A stretch of DNA of 64,000 nt from Plotosus lineatus (Eukaryota; Chordata; Actinopteri; Siluriformes; Plotosidae): positions 23,381,001 through 23,445,000 of the forward strand of contig CM045733.1 in assembly GCA_024760905.1 (NCBI GenBank), written 5' to 3'. The notes under the pieces are model-generated. The model saw only the letters and a program-made list of their open reading frames with translations, was not told the origin of the DNA and did not search any database. A program made the position numbers and the translations under genes. This document shows, one piece after another, positions 23,171 through 33,880 of this stretch. How positions within the stretch are numbered: the stretch's first letter is position 1; every line of letters begins with the position of its first letter.

Positions 23171-23827
23171 TATATTCAAACCCTACTGTGGTGTATGTGG
23201 TGTATGACAAAGAATTACTATAAATACTACTACCAACTGCTCTCTACTATGAAGGCACCTAGGAAAAGCAATGACATAATATACTTAAAATATGACAAGC
23301 TTATTGTCTACTCAAAATTTATATATGGAACCCTTTCAGTTATTTGTACTTTTAAGCCAGTTAATGTTTGAAGAAATTAGTCATCATTAATGAGCTAACA
23401 ACATTTTCAGTTGGTTCTGATAATATTTCCTCATTTTTTTCCTAAAGAGGTGAAACTGTCCATACCGCAGCCATTTGCTCATATTTGCTTCTTATCTTGG
23501 ACAACAGGAGTTACAACTGATAAATATTGAAGTTGCTAAAATTTTTCCATTGTAAAACTCAAGTCAACCTAGTAATTTTAATAATTATAAACCTATTTCT
23601 ATCTTGCCGGACATGTCAAAAATTTTGGGGAAAATTGTTTACAAAAGGAATGTGTCTGATTTAGAAACAAATTCTTTATAAGCATCAATATGGCTTTAGG
23701 GGAAACAATGCCACTGATATGGCCCTACTTTATCACATTATCTCTGCACCTGACAATAATATATTTGCTTGTGGTATTTTTTTAAATCATGTTTTACTTC
23801 AAAAGTTATTTAAGTATGGTTTTCAGG

Positions 23828-23918
23828 GTCATTCATTCATCATTTTCTAAGCTGCTTAAATAAAACCCCGGCCTTCTTGCTATGAGGCAGATAGACTATC
23901 CAATATGCCATCATGCCA
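23828..23918 (-). mobile_element. 91-bp internally deleted SINE3
   Basis: Only the tail end (ATTCATTCATCATTTTC) and the head end (CTTCTTGCTATGAGGCAG) remain. TATGGTTTTCAGG / TATGGCTTTCAGG (23,815-23,827 and 23,919-23,931) flank it, so the shortened form inserted as a unit or was trimmed afterwards. Confidence 0.8.
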
Positions 23919-24278
23919 TATGGCTTTCAGGATAGTATGTACAAATGGTGAAGTAATTATATTTTGAATAAAACCCTTTTGTGTAAATGATTGCCATTCT
24001 AACAAAGCTAAATTAATCTGTGGGCTCCCTCAAGGGTCCATTATGGGTCCATTATTATTTCTCATATGTATTAATGATATGTTTAATGTTTCAAAAATTC
24101 TTTCACCAATAATGCTTGCTTATAATACAACTCTGATTCTCTCTCATTCAAATATCACATCACTGATTAAAGATGCAAATTGAGATCTTAAAGATTATGA
24201 GAAATTGTTTAAATTAAACAAATTATCTTGTAAAGAAATCTACTATTATGATTTTTAGTGGGGGAGGGGGATACCCAT

Positions 24279-24512
24279 GGCAGTGGTGGCCTGGTAGTAA
24301 GGTGCTGGATCACTGATTCCAAGGTTGGGGGTTTAAGCCCCACCATCAATGGGTTGTCACTGCCCCCCCCACCCCCCCACCCCCCACCCCCAGTGCAGCT
24401 AACTGGGTTATTAGTCCCGGCCATGTCTCTCACTGTCTATGGTGTGAGGTTCATATAAAAGAACCATTGCTGACTTTTGTCAAGAGTCGGCTGCATAGCC
24501 TTCAGCATCTTC
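24279..24512 (+). mobile_element. SINE1 without a LINE tail
   Basis: Head, a C-rich spacer and the body are present. The copy ends at CTTCAGCATCTTC, the site where other SINE1 copies switch to a LINE tail. The interrupted LINE resumes directly. Confidence 0.75.
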
Positions 24513-25368
24513 AAAATTGATTCTGCTGAAATTCTCCAAATATCAGTTACTAGATTCTGTAGATGAAAATTTGAATTGGAAAGTTAAAATTGACTGGGTC
24601 TGTACAAAAATCAATAAAGCTCTTGGTATAATAAGAAATGTTTGCCACCTTGTCAATATGAATAGTTGGATTACTTTATATTACAGTCTAATTTATCTAT
24701 ACATTTTTAATATAGTTTGGGCTAATACTTTTCATACATCTCTCAATAAAATACTTCTCCTTTGGAAGTGTTGTGTCAGGTTGGTTGGTGGTGTTATATT
24801 AGGATTCTCCTTTGCTCCATAAACTCAAAATTCTTAATATGTACAGTATAAACGTTATCAAAATATTTCTATAAAAGTTTTTTGTATATCAGGCAGTGCT
24901 TCTCAATTATTTTATGTCGCGTCCCCCCTAGGAAAGGGAAAACATTTCGTGGCCCCCCCCCCTTATATAAATAGTGTGAAATAGTGTAAAAATTGTAAAA
25001 AGTAAAAAAAGTAATCCTCTGCATACACTCTATTCTTATTAACATCGTACTGTAAATCCTTATTATCATTATGGAATACAAAAAAAGGAAGAAATATAGA
25101 TCAACTTCCAACAAAGAATAACTTTATACACAATTTTTTAGTCTTTAAACAAAAAGATTTAAAGTGCATCAATTTGCCTGAAAGAAAAAAATATCCTTAT
25201 TTAAACTGTCAACATTTTTGACCAATTTGAACCATTTTATACTGAAAAATAAAATTAAATAAAATCAATAAATAATAATAAATTCAAATTGATCATCAAT
25301 ATTAACTCAGGAGCACAATATATAAAACACTTTAACCTACAAAACAAAAATGAATAAGACAATTTGTA

Positions 25369-25370
<2 letters not shown>

Positions 25371-25426
<56 letters not shown>
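25371..25426. repeat. (TTA)n microsatellite
   Basis: Uninterrupted TTA units inside the hAT. Confidence 0.9.
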
Positions 25427-25520
25427 GTCAAAATGATTAAGTCCAGATTAATGGCTATAATGAGCCCGTTTCGTAGTGCACAGCTTTTCGAAGCAGGGTT
25501 TAAAGCACAATACTGAATTC

Positions 25521-25900
25521 TCAGCTCCTGCTCAATGCTGAACTGGGACCTGGACTTATTTCCGCAGCAGTGACATCATCCAGCATGACAGAGACCGTGT
25601 GTGCTGCAGGTAGGATCAGTTCCTCTGCTGTGCTGTGGGGTTTTCTACACTGAGCAGTTTGGTACTCCACCTTATCTGATGCTAACAGAGCTCGGTTTGC
25701 TGGAATATCATTCACAAAGCGGGATGGTTGTTGACAATATTAGGCATATTTTCACTGAAAAAACTCACGCGGTTCATCACATGATTGGGGTGTGATGTCT
25801 TTAAGTGACGCCTGAATTTATTTGGGTTCATGCTGGCCGTTGCCAATGTTTTCAGACAAAGTAAAGTGAGCGGCCTTTCCTTGTTTCTCACTGCAGTACA
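25521..25900 (-). pseudogene. hAT transposase, ZBED-like N-terminal fragment
   Basis: On the minus strand a BED-finger-like segment (NPNKFRRHLKTSH after a Cys-containing LLCLKTLA) is followed, after a frameshift near 25,715, by NDIPANRALLASDKVEYQTA and then STAEELILPAAHTVSVMLDD. This is the order and spacing of the N-terminal region of ZBED5-type hAT transposases (nuclear DNA-binding cut-and-paste enzymes). Nothing downstream of it, including the catalytic core and dimerisation region, was found. Confidence 0.8.
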
Positions 25901-26489
25901 ATAAAGTCGAGTGCTGCATCCGCTTCATCATACCTCCTCAACTTAGCTTTGTGGAGACTTTTGTTTCTCTCACTGTCTCCGTCTCTCTCCGCCTATCTTT
26001 CCATCCCTGTTAAAAATTTCCATGGTGGGTTTATTAACTTCACTTCTTATTTTACCTCTGGGCACACTCTGACAGTGAGGAAGCCACTAACACCTGCTGG
26101 AGTGGATGTAGAATTACACTTCATCCAAATACAACAACAACAAAAAAAAAGCATGTTCCCTTCGGTCACATGCGCTCCCCTTGGCATCACACCACGCCCC
26201 CCAGAGGGGCGTGCCCCACTATTTGAGAACCACTGATATAAGGTATTAAAAGAAAAGAACACAACTGGTCAATTTAAAGATTGTTTGATTCCTCTGCGAT
26301 AAGGACGGCATAGCAGGTAATTGAAAGTACACTACCCTCCCTCAGTGACATTTATACTGAGCGACCTCAGAGTTATCAGGGACCCTTCAAACCCTGGAAA
26401 CCAACATTTCTCCTCTCCCCCTATGGAAAAATATATGGCTCTTTCTGCACATTGTATTTATCTTGGTTTTTATTGCTTATGTGCAAACT

Positions 26490-26562
26490 TCTTCTTTTCA
26501 TTTCGGCTGTTCCCTTTCAGGGGTCGCCACAAGGAATCATCTGCCTCCATTTTCATGGAAGT
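26490..26562 (-). mobile_element. RTE 3'-end fragment
   Basis: CTTCTTCTTTTCATTTCGGC, GGTCGCCACAAGGAATC and TTTTCATGGAAGTCA. Same internal border as the 16,810 fragment. Confidence 0.7.
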
Positions 26563-26756
26563 CAATTTAAAGTAAATTAAACTGAACTAAATTTGTTTGG
26601 ACAGCTATACCTGGGCTTGTTGGCAGATGTTTTGAATGTACTTTACTTGTAGACTATGTTCTGGACAGTGGTACAGCTAATTTCACATTTTTTGAGATCT
26701 TTTTTTCCTTTCCAGTCTCATAAGCTGCTAAAATCTTCTTTCTGGTCACACAGCGC

Positions 26757-26918
26757 TCAGACAGCTCTTTTACATTCACATTTACAGCATTTAGCAAATG
26801 TTATTATCGAGCGTGGCTTAGAGAAGTGCTTTAAAGTCACTATCAGTGAATATAGTCTTACACTGGTTTGTTTGAAGACAGACCAAGTATACCATAAGCT
26901 CAGTAAATAGGTGTTGTA

Positions 26919-26969
<51 letters not shown>

Positions 26970-28680
26970 TGGGGGGGTTGTTTGTTTGTGTGTGTGTGTG
27001 TGTGTGTATGTGTGTGTGTTTATAAAGCATAGTGCTAATCTAAGTCCTGACAAAAAAAGGTAAGTTTTCAGGCATCCTTTGAAGATACTGAGTGACTCGG
27101 TTTTCCAGACATTTCCAGAGGTAATTCCTTCCACCACCTTGATGCCAGAACAGAAAAGAGTTCAGATGTATTTTTTCCTTGTCCCTAGGAAGAAGGGGGA
27201 ACCAGTTTAGCAGTGCTAGAGGACCTGAGAGAACACGGTGTAGTGCAGGGCGTGATAAGTGCTTTGAGGTAGGAAGATGCAGGTCAAGTTTTGCCTTTGT
27301 AGGCAAGCAAGGTCATAGCAATGGTGTATGGAAATTTGGGAAGGTTGAAAACAAGCAGTGCAGCTGCATTCTGGATCATTTACAGAGGTCAAATAGCACT
27401 TAATGGTAGATCTGCCAGGACTGAGTTGCAGTAATCTAGTTTTGGGATGACAAGAGATTTAACAAGTAGCTGTGTGGCCTAGGTGGAAAGAAATTCTTGG
27501 ATGAATGGATGATAAAAGACATAAATCAACATAATTGATTAAGGCTAGCTATATTAGAAGTGAAAAACAGGAAATTATCTATGGTTTCTTCAAGACTTTG
27601 TGCAGTGCCTGAAGGAGAGATCATAGCATTGTTCAAAGAGATTGCAGGGTCCTGATGGGGGATGAGTCAGCTGGGATGAACAGCAATTCAATCTTGCTGG
27701 GATTAAGCTTCAGATGGTGAGCTGTCATCCATGTGGAGATACTTGCCAAGCATGTAGAGATCTGAACAGGAATATCAGTGTCTGATAGAGGAAAAGAGCA
27801 AACAGTTTGCATGTCATCTGCATAGTAGGGGTATGAAAACCCATGTGAGAATATGACATCATCGAGGGACCTAGTTTAAATAGAAAATGAAGTGGACCAA
27901 GAACTGAGCCCTGGAGAATGCCAGTAGAGAGACAGCATAAAGAAGATGTGGATCACTTCCATGTAACCTCAAATGAGCAACAATCCAGGTAGGAAGTCAA
28001 CTATTTCCGTGCTGCCCCACAAATTCGTAGACTCCTGAGGATGAACATGAGAACAGTTTGAAATGCTGCTGAAAACTTGAGGAAGATGAGGACTGATGAT
28101 ATCATAACTTATCTTGCAGAGTGTAGTTTCTTTGTAACAGCCAAGGGTGCAGTCTTTGTAGAATGTATAGCTTTGAAGCTAGATTGATTAGGGTCAAGGA
28201 GGTAATGCAAAAGATCTTTGATTATAAAGCATGTGTTCAAGAATTTCAGAAAGAAAAGGAAGGAACGAAGTGATACCAGTCTGAAGTTGTTGATGTCTGT
28301 TGGATCCAGAGATGGTTTCTTTACGATGAATAGAACCGTAGCTCTTTTGAACACTGTTAGCACATGATCAGATGATATGGAGTTATTGGTGACAAGTGGA
28401 TATAAAAGGAAGAATGTCTTGAGAGATAGTCTGGAGTATTGTGGAAGGAATTGGATCCAGTGAGCAGGTGGTAGGATTGCATTGCATGATGAGATGACTT
28501 GCTGCATTTGTGAGATTGGAAAATTGTGCAAGGAAAGGGGAAGTGGAATCTAGGCTGTGTAGTGTAGGAGTTGGGGTGGGAGTAAATGTCTGAGAGATTT
28601 GTTTAATCTCCCCATCAAAGAAGTCGGCAAAGTCTTCAGTGGTCAGGGAGGATGGGCCATGGTGTTTACTCTCACAGGCA
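26757..28680 (-). pseudogene. L2-clade LINE, RT half, decayed
   Basis: Read on the minus strand: LDPIPSTI-like and VKKPSLDPTDINNFRLVSL near 28,300-28,500, typical of L2/Maui fish LINEs. It continues with HHLKLNPSKIELLFIP near 27,700, then LNWFPLLPRDKEK and the C-terminal FKGCLKTYLF near 27,050. The catalytic YADD box is only weakly visible (about 27,800). The 3' UTR (26,757-26,920) contains TTTACAGCATTTAGCAAATG. Many stops and frameshifts; no endonuclease half seen. Confidence 0.8.
26924..27018. repeat. (GT)n compound microsatellite
   Basis: Two GT blocks are separated by GGTGGGGGGGTTGTTTGTTT, inside the L2 3' UTR. Confidence 0.9.
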
Positions 28681-28689
28681 AGAGCACAT

Positions 28690-29589
28690 TGGGTGTCCTG
28701 ATTTTTTCACATGACTGTATATCTAGTCGAGTAAATAATCAGAAGTGATTACATTTGTCTCTTTTAAGCCAATCTTCATTTTCATACAAGAACACATCTA
28801 TTCTTGTTTAGAATGAGATCGATCAAAACCCATTTGTGGAGAGATGCGGAATTTGCGTTAACCATTTTCCCTTTTTACCTCTGGGGTAGAGTGACAAAAA
28901 CAAATAAAGTTGGTTTTCATTGTCCAATTACTTATAGACTGCACTATGGAAGGAAAGTTTCAATTTTTACATATTTGTTTATTTATTTATTGTTATTCGT
29001 GTACAAGATATCAGTCATTATTTCAACTAAAGTCATACTTCCATTTAAAGTTACATTTTTTGCATGCCTCAAATATCTGTTCTGTAAAATACACAAATTA
29101 AAATCAGTGACGTCGACAGAGACACCCGGTGCATGAAAAGTTTTTGAAGCAAAAGCAAAAGGATGAGAATAGAAGGCCAAAAATTTCTGTGTGATGCAGG
29201 GGTCTCTGAACTATATTACTTTAAAAGAGCATTCCAATTATAATGTCCTGTGAGGAAGGAGCTGGCATCTATTTCTTCACATTTTTGGATTGTCTGTATT
29301 CTCTATATTATTTGGTTTATTGATTTAAATGTACTTTTTGAGTCAAATTGATGTGAGGAGTTTTGTTACTCCCCCACCATAATTTCTCAGAAAACTATAT
29401 CAATTCAGATGAGTACCGGTGTGTGGGAGGATTTTTTTGTATCTCAAAAAAGATTTTCAGAATTTAGCTCATATATAATGTTTAATTATCATGTTTCAGT
29501 CAAACACAAAACTAACATACCAAGATTTTGGATTTATAAAACTCAATTTGTCTTTCTTTTTGAAAAATTGCAAATATGTTCTTTTTGTT
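28690..29589. other. Unique DNA
   Basis: Nothing recognised. Confidence 0.5.
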
Positions 29590-29878
29590 GCAGGGAGTCT
29601 GGCACCCATCTCAGTTGACTTTGGGCAAAGATGGGGTACACCCTGAAAAGCTCACAGGACCAACACACATACAGCCATTCACACTAATTCTCACATCTAT
29701 AGGGGCAATTTGGAGCAGCCAATCAGATAACCCTGCATGCTTTTGGACTGTGGGAGGAAACCCACATAAACAGATGGAGAGCATGCAAACTCGACATAGA
29801 AATGCCCTAACCAGGGATTGAACACAGCCCTTCTTGCTGTGAGGCAGATGTGTTAACCACTGCGCCACCATGCCACCT
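29590..29878 (-). mobile_element. SINE3, L2-type tail
   Basis: TTTTGGACTGTGGGAGGAAA and GAGCATGCAAACTCGACAT with a tRNA-like head ending GTTAACCACTGCGCCACCAT. Confidence 0.85.
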
Positions 29879-30165
29879 TAAAGGAATATAAAGGTCGTAC
29901 TGTATTTGTATTTGTTTTGGCTTCAATGAGGCTAAAAACGAAGCGTTCAAAAGGCCACAAAATTATAAGAACACACAATAAACAGAAGGCTATTCATGTC
30001 TGAATATGAGAATAACTTAATAATAAGCCTGATTTTCTGATTTTTTTTTTTTTTTTAAGAAATCTTGTCATCACCAGCTTACACAAAATGGTAAAAATTA
30101 AACATTTATTTTTATGCATAAAATCTGATTTAAAAGAATGGCTCATTATCCCAAAGCTTTCATTT

Positions 30166-30650
30166 ATGTAGTAGTAGTAGTAGTAGTAGTAATCCTCTGT
30201 CAGTCCCGAAGGACTATGGCTGCGCTCTAGCTGGTGTCCCAGCTGGTAATACTCTGCAGTGTGCAGAGTCAAGGTTGGGAGTAATTCCCCCCTCTCGGCG
30301 CCACTGGAAGGATCCAATGGAAGGGCAAGTGCCGATACGACTGGGTTCCAGTGCTGCTGCAGGAGTTACCAGAACGTTACTGTGAACGAACTGCCTCAGG
30401 GGACTCCGACTTCCGATTAGAAACACGCTGACGGCTTTGCAGCTACTCTTGTCGAAAGTCAGTAATGGTCCTTTTACATGCCTCACACTATAGACAGTGA
30501 GAGACATGGCCAGCTTTTGATAACCCAGTTAGCTGCACGGGGGGGGGCAGGGGGGGGCAGTGGCAACCTTGTGGAGAGTGGGACTCGAACCCCCAACCAT
30601 AGGAGCAGCGATCCTGCACCCTATACCACTAGACCACCACTGACCCCATT
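30166..30650 (-). mobile_element. SINE1 with a third, unassigned tail
   Basis: The head (30,575-30,650) and body (30,425-30,540) match other SINE1 copies up to CAGCGTGTTTC. The 3' part (30,166-30,424) is neither L2 nor RTE. In SINE orientation it begins TAATCGGAAGTCGGAGTCCC, contains ATAGTCCTTCGGGACTG, and ends in (TAC)n. I infer an unidentified LINE end. Confidence 0.8.
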
Positions 30651-30654
30651 TAAA

Positions 30655-31847
30655 GCAGCACCAATAATCACAATCCATTCTCTTTAGGTAAATGTAAGCG
30701 TGTTTGATATTTGTTTCACATTTTATTTTACATGATTCGTTTTTATTTTTGGAAATAAAATTTGTACAAGGGCTATTTAGATATTTATTTATTTATGTAT
30801 TATTTAGAAACATTATTTGTGTTGCACCAGGCATGTCAACCCTTTCTCGGTTATCTTTAGAAGCCTTGTTAGCATCAGTAAATAACTTCTGCTGAACAAA
30901 TACCTGGATCTCATAGCAGATGGCCTTGTGTATAAAGAAATTAGTGTGTAATTGAGGAAAGGCATGTTGTGCAGACAGATGCATTTCGCAGAGAAAAGGA
31001 GGATGCAGTGAGTCACAGATGTGTGCAATTTATTGCTATTAATGGTATTTTACAGATCATTGATTGGCCCATCGTAACATGAGAAGGTATCTTAAGAGTC
31101 CCAAACTTTCAGCTTCATTGTGCAGTTTGCGAGTGTAAAGTAGATCCCTATTGCACTCCTCTAGTACTTTATTTGCTTTGTACCAGTATTAAGAATGTCT
31201 GTTCTAAAGATATAAAATTTACAGCCTCATTACACCAAATGTCTCGTGCTGATTAGCTGAATTTTGGAGACCCTACTGTGTTGTTAGCTCAGTTGGTGAA
31301 GATGTGTGGCTTTCCTAATATAATCATTTACAGGGAGTTGGAAAATAGGCTTATGAGAGGAAAAGTGAGTGTTTATGAAATGCACTGAAAAGAGAGCTTT
31401 ATATATAAATAAATATATATATATATAGGGGATTTTCTATAATCACCTGAAGAGAGAGGATGGTTTCACCACCCCTGGAAACAGATCTGTAGTGATAAAT
31501 GGAGTTTCAATAGAAAGTCTTTGTCCTGTCCTTTTATTTTTGTATATATATATATATATATATAATATATATATTTTTTTAATCTAGTACTATATATTGT
31601 TCTATTCACAAAATTTTTAAACGCAGTGGGTTTTATTATACATTTTTGCTTATTTGTTATAGATTTAAATATTTTATTAAAACATTAATAGTCTTCTGCA
31701 GTAGGATTCCATGCTGAACCATCAAAAGCACCGTGCAGGAGACATAGCAAAGTGTATTTTTTAAAAGGGACATCTTTGATTTTTGTCAAATTAATCCTAT
31801 TTGGCATGTTAATGTACCTTCATCAGCATTATGTGGCTCTGATGTAG

Positions 31848-31850
<3 letters not shown>
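30655..31850. other. Unique DNA with short AT repeats
   Basis: Short AT runs near 31,400-31,430 and 31,545-31,575. No genes recognised. Confidence 0.5.

Positions 31851-31851
<1 letters not shown>

Positions 31852-31900
<49 letters not shown>
31852..31900. repeat. (CT)n microsatellite
   Basis: Pure CT units next to a SINE3 tail. Confidence 0.9.
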
Positions 31901-31905
<5 letters not shown>

Positions 31906-32216
31906 GCCAAATGCTTAATCCCACTAGGATAGCAGGGTCCATCTCAGCCAACTTTTTGCAAAGGCAGGCTGCACCCTGAAAAGCTCATAGAGCCAACACA
32001 CATAAAACCATTCACAATCAAACACTGGAACATCAAACTACGGTAGCCTATTGTGCATGTCTTTGGACTGTGGGAGGAAACATGAGTACCTGGCCATAAC
32101 CTGCTCAAGCACAGACATGCACGCAGGACTCCACACAGAAAAAGCGCAGGACTGAAATATAGGATGCTCCTGCTCTGACGAGGACGTACTAACCACAATA
32201 GCCATGTTGCCCTGTA
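31901..32216 (-). mobile_element. SINE3, L2-type tail, diverged
   Basis: CTTAATCCCACTAGGATAGC (tail), CTTTGGACTGTGGGAGGAAA and a head ending CTAACCACAATAGCCATG. Confidence 0.8.
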
Positions 32217-32350
32217 GTAGAAGTAAATATGGAAAGGTGGGATGACATAAACTTGAACAATGAACATGAACCAAATCTGTAAAGAGACTCATACCATCAA
32301 AATAATTAAATGCAGTCTTCATTGCAAAATCATACTCATTTTTAATGTGT

Positions 32351-32411
32351 GCAATGGCTGGGCCTCACCCTGGGCGAACCACCTTCTTGATCATGGTACG
32401 GCCCCTGCCAG
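32351..32411 (-). ncRNA. RNU1: U1 snRNA fragment (pseudogene)
   Basis: The reverse complement reads CCTGGCAGGGG, TACCATGATCA, GAAGGTGGTT, CCCAGGG and CCATTGC in that order and spacing. This matches about positions 9-69 of vertebrate U1 snRNA (stem-loop I and part of II), compared from memory. About ten substitutions. The 5' splice-site pairing end, the Sm site and the promoter are absent, so it cannot be functional. It is antisense to the adjoining RTE. Confidence 0.88.
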
Positions 32412-32756
32412 GTTCTCTCTGGGAGTAACGAGGATGGATAGGATCAGAAATGAGTACATCAGAGCGACAGCACATGTAAGATGTTTTGGAGACAAAGTTA
32501 GAGAGGCGATCTTGAGATGGTTTGGACATGTACAGAGGAGGGATAGTGAGTATATTGGTTGTAGGATGCTGAGGTTGGAACTACCAGGCAGAAGGTCTTG
32601 AGGAAGACCAAAGAAGAGATTTATGGATGTGGTGAAGGAAGACAGTTGTACATCGTTGGTGTAAGAGAAGAAGATGCAGAGGACAGGGTGAGATGGAGAC
32701 AGATGATTACGCTGTGGAGACCCCTGAAGGGAATAGCCGAAAGGAAAAGAAGAAGA
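32411..32756 (+). pseudogene. RTE LINE C-terminal coding fragment in the chimera
   Basis: It begins FSLGVTRMDRIRNEYIRATA and continues RWFGHVQRRDSEYIGCRMLR. It ends with a diverged WRQ-like end and (AAG)n. Stops and small indels after 32,600 (near GGCAGAAGGTCTTGAGG and GACAGTTGTACATCG) break the frame. Confidence 0.88.
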
Positions 32757-32779
32757 AGGAAGACTCATTTTTAATGTGT

Positions 32780-33426
32780 ATTAAATATCTGGTTAAGATA
32801 TCTGGATAGAAATTGTTAGACTGTAGAGTTTAAGAGATTGAGAATGGTGTCTGGAGCTTTGGTTTTTATATGCTATTCATGAGTGTTGCTTGGTACTGGT
32901 TTATTAGATATGCTTTTAGCAACACTGTGCTTGCAGAAATCAGGAAAATCAGCTCAGCTTGTGCTTCATGTGCACTTCACTGACACTTTTACCTAGTTTA
33001 GAAAGTTACAGTGATGGCACTGCAATATGCAGAAACACACCTATTACATTAATTCATTCATTTAACTGCTCACTATCATCAGCGGAGAGTGGTATATTAA
33101 TAATTTAATAATGTACATTTTGCTGATCAGCTCAGCAAGCTGAGACCAGTTCTGTCATAATTTTCCATTTCTAACATTTTAAGCTATTGCAGTATTCTAC
33201 ACACATAAAAACACTGCCTAAGTGTTCAAAGTACAAGTAATGAGTATTATAAAAATGGATTCATCAGATAAAATTATAGCTTGCCGAACATTTAACCGTA
33301 CCTGGTGGAGATTATGATTACCTAAGTCACATTGTAGCCACTTTGTGTTAATTCTCACTGCTTTCACTGTCACATTGTGAGATAGAACTGTTCATTCACC
33401 CATTAAAGAAAACACTCACTTTCTTC
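32780..33426. other. Unique DNA
   Basis: Nothing recognised. Confidence 0.5.
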
Positions 33427-33880
33427 GGTTAATTAGGACCGAGATCCCCTGCGACCACCAAATTCCGCAAATTAGGATCACCCCCCCCTCCAACTGATGT
33501 ATACATCATACATGTATATGTGTATATAATATCAATAAATACATATTCAATGCTATAAATGCTTATAATAACAATTAAACATTCAAAAATAATGCATAGG
33601 ATGTAAAATAAAATACACACACATGCAGACGCGTGCACACGCAGATACGCACCTCACAACAATGTAAGTAGTTTTGATAGGAGGTTTTGGGTTGTATTTT
33701 GTTTTGTGTTTGTTTTGGCTTTTTTGCATAGTTGGCCTTGTTTTGCGGCATTTCCCTTAACTTTTTCCCCTATTCTTCCTTAATTTCCTTATTTCTTTAA
33801 TTCGATGAATATTTAAAAAAAAAAAAAACGCGATGCACTGAAGCCGCATGAATTGAAGCGCGAAGTAGCGAGAAATCCCT
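33427..33880. mobile_element. Type C Tigger-like MITE
   Basis: Collinear with 34,832-35,576 minus its SINE1. The left terminal repeat is degraded (CTTCGGTTAATTAGGACCG) and the right is GCGAAGTAGCGAGAAATCCC. Confidence 0.75.

Larger units (their letters stand above)
23450..24830 (+). pseudogene. Decayed non-LTR retrotransposon RT
   Basis: Broken frames follow the order of a jockey-superfamily RT: PISILPDMSKILGKIVYKRN near 23,600; a QYGF-like block near 23,690; CGLPQGS.MGPLLFLICINDM near 24,020-24,080; a degenerate catalytic box (LAYNTTL, no ADD) near 24,120. A downstream block (VDENLNWKVKIDWVCTKINK, then LYYSLIYLYIFNIVW) lies at 24,517-24,822. Two SINEs sit inside. Endonuclease was not seen. 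Clade (L2, CR1 or Rex1-like) is unresolved. Confidence 0.75.
24894..26235. mobile_element. hAT element carrying transposase remnants
   Basis: Ends CAGTGCTTCTCAATTATTTT and CACTATTTGAGAACCACTG. Flanking ATATCAGG / ATATAAGG (24,886-24,893 and 26,236-26,243) match at 7 of 8 positions. It is the longest hAT here and holds a broken transposase on the minus strand, so it may descend from the autonomous partner of the short copies at 7,671 and 47,775. Confidence 0.9.
32351..32762 (+). mobile_element. U1 snRNA / RTE chimeric retroinsertion
   Basis: A single insertion flanked by a perfect 17-bp duplication, ACTCATTTTTAATGTGT (32,334-32,350 and 32,763-32,779). The first ~60 bp are an antisense U1 snRNA segment. 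The rest (from about 32,409) is RTE 3' sequence, from a point within the C-terminal region to its AAGAAGAAGGAAG end. The junction AGGT is shared by both parents. Target duplication around the whole unit shows it was made in one retrotransposition event. Confidence 0.9.

Noticed and set aside
31280..31300. GTTAGCTCAGTTGGTGAAG, a good tRNA A box
   Set aside because: No matching B box or acceptor stem follows within tRNA length.
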